Assembly: GCA_910588865.1 (NCBI GenBank)
Contig: CAJUSJ010000018.1
Coordinates: 1 to 54,777 of the forward strand
Length of the DNA stretch: 54,777 nucleotides
From: an uncultured Lachnospiraceae bacterium
GTDB lineage: Bacteria; Bacillota; Clostridia; Lachnospirales; Lachnospiraceae
Reading direction: 5' to 3'
Below the pieces are notes generated by a model. It did no database searches and was not told the origin of the DNA. It worked only from the letters and a program-made list of their open reading frames with translations. Position 1 is the stretch's first letter; the number at the start of each line of letters is the position of its first letter. Position numbers and translations under genes: made by a program. This document shows positions 51,253 through 54,777 of the stretch, one piece after another.

Positions 51253-51311
51253 CCACATTCTTCGGGGAAATAAAGCAGGAAAGAGCGAAAGTTTACAAAA
51301 TAATCACTTTC

Positions 51312-52631
51312 TTACAGTTCCGCTGTCACAAAAATATCATAGATCGCCTTGATCGCGGCTTCAAAATCCCCGTTCTTTACTCCGATGATAATGTTCAGTT
51401 CACTGGAGCCCTGGTCGATCATCTTCACATTGACCCTGGCGTGGGCCAGGGCTGAGAAAATCCGGCCCGCGGTCCCTCTGGTGGCCTTCATGCCCCGTCC
51501 CACAACAGCAATAAGAGCCAGGTCTGACTCCATCTCCACAAAATCCGGTTCCACGGCCCTGTGGATCCCAGCGATCACCGACTGCTCATATTCCTCAAAC
51601 TCAGACTGATGGACAAAGATGGTCATGGTGTCGATGCCTGACGGCATGTGCTCAAAGGAGATGCCATAATTCTCAAACACCTCCAAAACCTTTCTCCCAA
51701 ACCCCACCTCGGAGTTCATCATGGCCTTCTCCACATTGATGGAGCAGAAGCCCTTCTTGCCCGCGATCCCCGTGATGGTGAAGCGGGGCTTCCGGCAGGT
51801 GCTCTCCACGATCAGGGTTCCCTTGTCATCCGGACGGTTGGTGTTGCGGATATTGATGGGGATCCCTTCCTTGCGCACCGGGAAAATGGCATCCTCGTGG
51901 AGAACGCTCGCGCCCATGTAGGCCAGTTCCCTCAGCTCCCTGTATGTAATAGCCTCAATCACCTGAGGATCCGCCACGATCCGGGGATCTGCCACCAAAA
52001 ACCCCGACACATCGGTCCAGTTCTCGTACATATCCGCGTGGATCGCCTTTGCCACAATAGAACCAGTGACGTCAGAGCCGCCTCTGGAAAATGTCTTTAC
52101 CGCACCGTCACGCTTTGAGCCGTAAAATCCCGGGATCACCGCCCGCTCCACATGCTCCAGCCGCTCAGACAGCTCTTTGTCCGTGGCCTTGGCGTCAAAT
52201 ACCCCGTTGTCGTCAAAAAAGATCACCTCAGCGGCATCAATAAACTCGTAGCCCAGATATTTGGCCATAACCAAACCATTTAAATACTCCCCCCTGGAGG
52301 CCGCGTAATCCCTGCCCGCCTTGGCCACAAACCGCTCTTCTATCTTGTCAAATTCATAATCAAGGTTTAAATCAAGATCCAGGCCGTCGATGATCTCCCC
52401 ATACCTCTTCTTGATCCTGTCCAATATCTTATTATAAGAAGTGCCTGTGGAAGCCGCGTCATAGCACTGGTATAAAAGGTCTGTCACCTTCTCGTCTTTA
52501 TCATTTCTCTTTCCCGGAGCGGACGGAACCACATATCTTCTGGATTTGTCAGAGCGGATAATATCCCCAACCTTCCTAAACTGCCTGGCACTGGCAAGGG
52601 AGCTGCCGCCAAACTTTACTACTTTTTTCAT
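51312..52631 (-). CDS. Aspartate kinase
   Basis: A 439-residue kinase, first step of the aspartate family of amino acids. MKKVVKFGGSSLASARQFR at the start, SRGGSDVTGSIVAKAIHADM and the C-terminal ACT region (VAVVGRGMKATRGTAGRIF-like segment, SSELNIIIGVKNGDFEAAIK) are typical. The C-terminal ACT domains suggest feedback control by lysine or threonine. The ATG at 52631 has GGAGG five bases upstream. No riboswitch is seen in the leader; promoter at 52690-52718. Confidence 0.95.
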   Translation of the reverse strand: MKKVVKFGGSSLASARQFRKVGDIIRSDKSRRYVVPSAPGKRNDKDEKVTDLLYQCYDAASTGTSYNKILDRIKKRYGEIIDGLDLDLNLDYEFDKIEERFVAKAGRDYAASRGEYLNGLVMAKYLGYEFIDAAEVIFFDDNGVFDAKATDKELSERLEHVERAVIPGFYGSKRDGAVKTFSRGGSDVTGSIVAKAIHADMYENWTDVSGFLVADPRIVADPQVIEAITYRELRELAYMGASVLHEDAIFPVRKEGIPINIRNTNRPDDKGTLIVESTCRKPRFTITGIAGKKGFCSINVEKAMMNSEVGFGRKVLEVFENYGISFEHMPSGIDTMTIFVHQSEFEEYEQSVIAGIHRAVEPDFVEMESDLALIAVVGRGMKATRGTAGRIFSALAHARVNVKMIDQGSSELNIIIGVKNGDFEAAIKAIYDIFVTAEL

Positions 52632-52689
52632 CATATCCTCCATTCTGCAGGCGACCTGTGTCTGTATTTTTATACTTCCGTAAGATAAG

Positions 52690-52718
52690 ATGATACCGTA
52701 ATCTCCCGGGGCTGTCAA
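52690..52718 (-). promoter_or_regulatory. Promoter of the aspartate kinase gene
   Basis: TTGACA (52713-52718), 17-bp spacer, TATCAT (52690-52695). Confidence 0.8.
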
Positions 52719-52720
52719 GC

Positions 52721-52945
52721 CTATATGGCTGCCTTGGGCAAAGTCTGACCGTTGCCCCGCGCCTTATAAAGCGTTCCGGCAATCCCCTCTTTAGCTTCGC
52801 TTATGCGCATCATCTGGCCGGATTTTCCCCTTTCCGCCCTGCTCTCAAGACGGACCATGGCCTCCTCAAAATTTTCAGTCATGGCCTGTTTTGGCCCCTT
52901 CAGCTGACGAAAAAGGACAGAGCTTCTTAAATGCATCTTCACCAT
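52721..52945 (-). CDS. Short ORF truncated by the IS630 insertion, unknown
   Basis: A 74-residue frame that begins 2 nt inside the IS630 flank; its natural start may lie on the far side of the insertion. The product is basic (RLESRAERGKSGQMMRIS) with no recognised family. It overlaps the aspartate kinase promoter, which argues against its being a normal gene. Likely a fragment of a broken gene, or spurious. Confidence 0.3.
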   Translation of the reverse strand: MVKMHLRSSVLFRQLKGPKQAMTENFEEAMVRLESRAERGKSGQMMRISEAKEGIAGTLYKARGNGQTLPKAAI

Positions 52946-53060
52946 CTAGTGTACTGACACATTTATATTTAGGCAAATCAGTTTCCTATTCTGAAACTGG
53001 TACCTCGAACTTTGGATACAGGGATATCAGTTTTTCTCTGGCATTGTCCGTCGTAAAGTG

Positions 53061-53624
53061 CTAGCAGATGTTTTCACTGGCGTGGTTTCGATCCGTTTCC
53101 CATGCCGCCAGTTCCCGCCGGAGTTCGTCGATGTCTGCTATCCTCCGTGAAAGGCATTGCCGTGTCATGACATTGAGCTCCATCTCTGCCATGTCCAGCC
53201 AGCTTCCATGCTTTGGGGTATAGTGGATCTCCAGTTTTCTGGCTATCCGACGTGCCTCTTGAGCTGGAAATGTTTTGTATAGAGAGGCGATGGCATGGGT
53301 ATTGAGATTGTCCATGACAAGTATAATTTTCTGTTTGTCAGGGTAGCTGGTATCTACAAGGTACTTGATTTCTTCCGCCCAGTCAGCCGCGGTGCGGTGT
53401 TCACGGACGCTTACATGCCTCACGCCACCCAAAGGCTCTACAAACACAAATATACTGCAGTTGCCGTTTCGGACATATTCGGAATCGGTTTTCTGTGTGT
53501 TACCTGGGCGCATGGGCAGGGGGTCTCTGGCTTCCCCAAGCAACTGGTAAGGTTTTTCATCCATGCACACTACCGGAACAGCAGGTTCATACGGCATCTC
53601 ATAGATATCCAGAACGTCCTCCAT
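53061..53624 (-). CDS. IS630 transposase orfB (catalytic part)
   Basis: A 187-residue catalytic domain. DDE residues: Asp in VVCMDEKPYQLL, Asp in IILVMDNLNTHAIASL and Glu in HGSWLDMAEMELNVMTRQ. The frame is open upstream to the A7 run at 53695-53701, where a -1 slip from orfA gives NELQPHRNDYWCIPPKENAE and then this domain, so the working protein is an OrfAB fusion. An ATG at 53624 is the first in frame. Confidence 0.88.
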   Translation of the reverse strand: MEDVLDIYEMPYEPAVPVVCMDEKPYQLLGEARDPLPMRPGNTQKTDSEYVRNGNCSIFVFVEPLGGVRHVSVREHRTAADWAEEIKYLVDTSYPDKQKIILVMDNLNTHAIASLYKTFPAQEARRIARKLEIHYTPKHGSWLDMAEMELNVMTRQCLSRRIADIDELRRELAAWETDRNHASENIC

Positions 53625-53629
53625 GCGGG

Positions 53630-54139
53630 CTACAAATTCGGCGTTTTCCTTCGGCGGGATACACCAGTAGTCGTTTCTGTGGGGCTGGAGTTCATTTTTT
53701 TAAGCACTCTGCGGATGGTTTCCCTGCTTATAGGAGTCTCCAGTTCCACACGGGATTTTTCTTCCAGCAGTTTCAGTGTCCATCTGGAATGGCCGTCCGG
53801 GACGGGGCCACAGGCAATCTGTATCAGTTTTGCTTCTGTACGTCCATCCGCCTTGCGCAGAGCCGCCGCTGAATTTGGGCTGATATTATAACGGATGATA
53901 TGGTCAATCCCTTTATTGATATAGTCTCTAATAAGGTTTGAGACAGTTGCGGGACAGACCGCATAGGTATGTGCAATCTGGGCATGTGTCAATTTGCAGC
54001 CTTTTGATTCATCAAGATCCCGCAGAATCTGACAACGTTTCAGAACTGTTTTACAGGTAGTTTTATTTTTAATCACTTTGTTAAGCTTGGAACGTTCTTC
54101 ATCAGTTAAGTTGATCGAATATACTTTAGGTCTTGCCAT
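53630..54139 (-). CDS. IS630 transposase orfA (DNA-binding part)
   Basis: A 169-residue N-terminal region beginning MARPKVYSINLTDEERSKL, with helix-turn-helix pairs (AQIAHTYAVCPATVSNLIRD) that bind the terminal repeats. The ATG at 54139 has GGTGG eight bases upstream. The frame passes through AAA AAA ATG at the A7 run and stops soon after; a -1 slip there continues into orfB. Confidence 0.88.
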   Translation of the reverse strand: MARPKVYSINLTDEERSKLNKVIKNKTTCKTVLKRCQILRDLDESKGCKLTHAQIAHTYAVCPATVSNLIRDYINKGIDHIIRYNISPNSAAALRKADGRTEAKLIQIACGPVPDGHSRWTLKLLEEKSRVELETPISRETIRRVLKKMNSSPTETTTGVSRRRKTPNL

Positions 54140-54228
54140 AGGGGTCACCACCGTTTTCTTTTATCATAACATGCGGTGGAATATATTGGAAGAACTATTT
54201 CTATAAATATAAATGTGTTACTACACTA

Positions 54229-54480
54229 GTAAAATTATTATATAAACAGCTGGGAACATCTTTTACGGAAGCAATATGAAAACTTAAAATTACGCACTGA
54301 TTCAAAGATATATGAGAATTGTTAAAAAGAAAATGCTACAAAAACATATGCGCAATTAAAAAGAGAATATCCTTAAAAACAATTTTACAAGTATCTGGTG
54401 TTAACCAGACAGATATTGATGAAATCAAAGAATAAATATAACCACAAAGACAAAGAAGTACATGCAGTCAAACTCGCAAA
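54229..54480 (+). pseudogene. Low-GC decayed coding remnant beside the IS630 element
   Basis: The plus strand reads KTYAQLKREYP and then, after a shift, LKTILQVSGVNQTDIDEIKE to a stop. Several frames are broken. The sequence is far more AT-rich than the rest of the window. The source gene is not recognised. It is probably part of a foreign island. Confidence 0.4.
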
Positions 54481-54489
54481 AAAATTCTG

Positions 54490-54549
54490 GGAGCAGGATC
54501 ACAGACTCAATCCTTGCCATGATTCTTAATGGGGAACTGATCCTGCTCC
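54490..54549. repeat. Inverted repeat GGAGCAGGATCA / TGATCCTGCTCC
   Basis: Perfect 12-bp arms (54490-54501, 54538-54549) around a 36-bp loop. It lies between the low-GC remnant and the end of the Rpn-type gene and could be a terminator or the end of a small element. Confidence 0.5.
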
Positions 54550-54592
54550 TCCAACAGGGTTTCAATTTCTTCGAAATATTTTTACCAATGCG

Positions 54593-54777
54593 TCACTTCC
54601 TGTAACCCAGAAACTGTTCCAGACTTATACCAGCGTACTGTGCCGCCTTCTCGGCTGACATGTCACCAGCCCTTACCTGTTTTGCCAACAATTCCATGAC
54701 TCCCTGTTCACGGCCTTCCTCACGGATCATCCGCAGAGTCTCGGCCTCATTATACTCTGTGATACACATATCTTTCA
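54593..54777 (-). CDS. C-terminal end of an Rpn-family (PD-(D/E)XK nuclease/transposase-like) protein, partial
   Basis: The window holds only the last 61 codons. They read DMCITEYNEAETLRMIREEG and RAGDMSAEKAAQYAGISLEQ, the tail typical of recombination-promoting nuclease family proteins (Rpn, formerly transposase_31). The nuclease core lies beyond the window edge. Such genes are often multicopy and mobile in Clostridia. Stop TGA at 54593-54595. Confidence 0.75.
   Translation of the reverse strand, partial: KDMCITEYNEAETLRMIREEGREQGVMELLAKQVRAGDMSAEKAAQYAGISLEQFLGYRK

Larger units (their letters stand above)
52947..54228 (-). mobile_element. IS630-family insertion sequence
   Basis: About 1.28 kb with terminal inverted repeats of 25 bp (two mismatches) at 52947-52971 and 54204-54228, both beginning TAGTGTA, and a TA dinucleotide at each edge as expected for IS630 target duplication. 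It encodes orfA and orfB joined by a run of seven A. Confidence 0.9.

Noticed and set aside
52632..52720. Lysine riboswitch before aspartate kinase
   Set aside because: Only about 50 nt lies between the promoter and the start, too short for the lysine riboswitch.
53295..53891. 198-codon plus-strand frame in the IS630 element
   Set aside because: It is antisense to the transposase and has no ribosome site.
54232..54549. CRISPR array or direct-repeat spacer pattern in the AT-rich end
   Set aside because: No regularly spaced identical repeats are present; only one inverted repeat is seen.

Overview
The window reads as a chromosomal segment of a spore-forming, anaerobic Gram-positive bacterium of the Clostridia, most like a Lachnospiraceae relative (inference from gene content, not from a database match). 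The signs are an alpha/beta-type spore protein, a T-box leader, a PadR/DUF1700/DUF4097 operon, a GGGtGRT gene pair, an ispH-rpsA arrangement, an anaerobic cobalamin pathway, purine-rich ribosome-binding sites and moderately high GC. Almost every gene lies on the minus strand; the plus-strand genes are an XRE regulator, kptA and one short ORF. No rRNA, tRNA or CRISPR array was seen.

Layout. 1-4.6 kb: a TrpB-like PLP enzyme, cut by the window edge, behind a T-box; an XRE regulator; an anchored metallophosphoesterase; and an RNA 2'-phosphotransferase (kptA) reached across a low-GC spacer with repeats. 4.6-9.1 kb: DUF1810 and the purine genes purD, purN, purM and purE, with a 59-residue ORF divergent from purD. 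9.1-17.9 kb: a tight cluster of vanZ-like, small membrane protein, M29 aminopeptidase-like, an unknown 156-residue protein and a 1720-residue DUF4132-type protein. 18-21.5 kb: pyrE with a tiny membrane ORF, an IlvD/Edd dehydratase and a frameshifted small gene. 21.6-23.8 kb: an internally deleted IS630 remnant, then the GGGtGRT/Fe-S scaffold-like pair.

23.9-41.9 kb is one long co-directional run. It starts with cbiD and continues cbiL, cbiF, cbiG, cbiH, cbiJ-cbiE (fused), cbiT, cobT, cobU, cobS, a mini-CobU paralogue, cbiB, cbiP, cbiC. It then passes without a large gap into a ThyX-like unknown, dihydrofolate reductase, an NlpC/P60 hydrolase, a MATE exporter and a D-Ala-D-Ala carboxypeptidase. 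Start/stop overlaps indicate translational coupling. The run makes most of the corrin ring and the lower-ligand assembly; cbiA, cobD and the cobalt chelatase are not in the window.

42-52.7 kb: a spore protein; a PadR-DUF1700-DUF4097-PspC envelope-stress-like operon under a consensus promoter with a palindrome; a lone receiver protein; a PPK2-VOC-flavoprotein-cmk-ispH-S1 operon; and aspartate kinase. 52.9-54.8 kb: an apparently intact IS630-family element with near-perfect terminal repeats, inserted into a low-GC, decayed stretch that ends in the tail of an Rpn-type PD-(D/E)XK protein.

The best candidates for undescribed biology are the DUF4132/M29/156-residue cluster, the ThyX-like protein next to DHFR in the cobalamin run, the mini-CobU paralogue and several small ORFs and operator-like palindromes.
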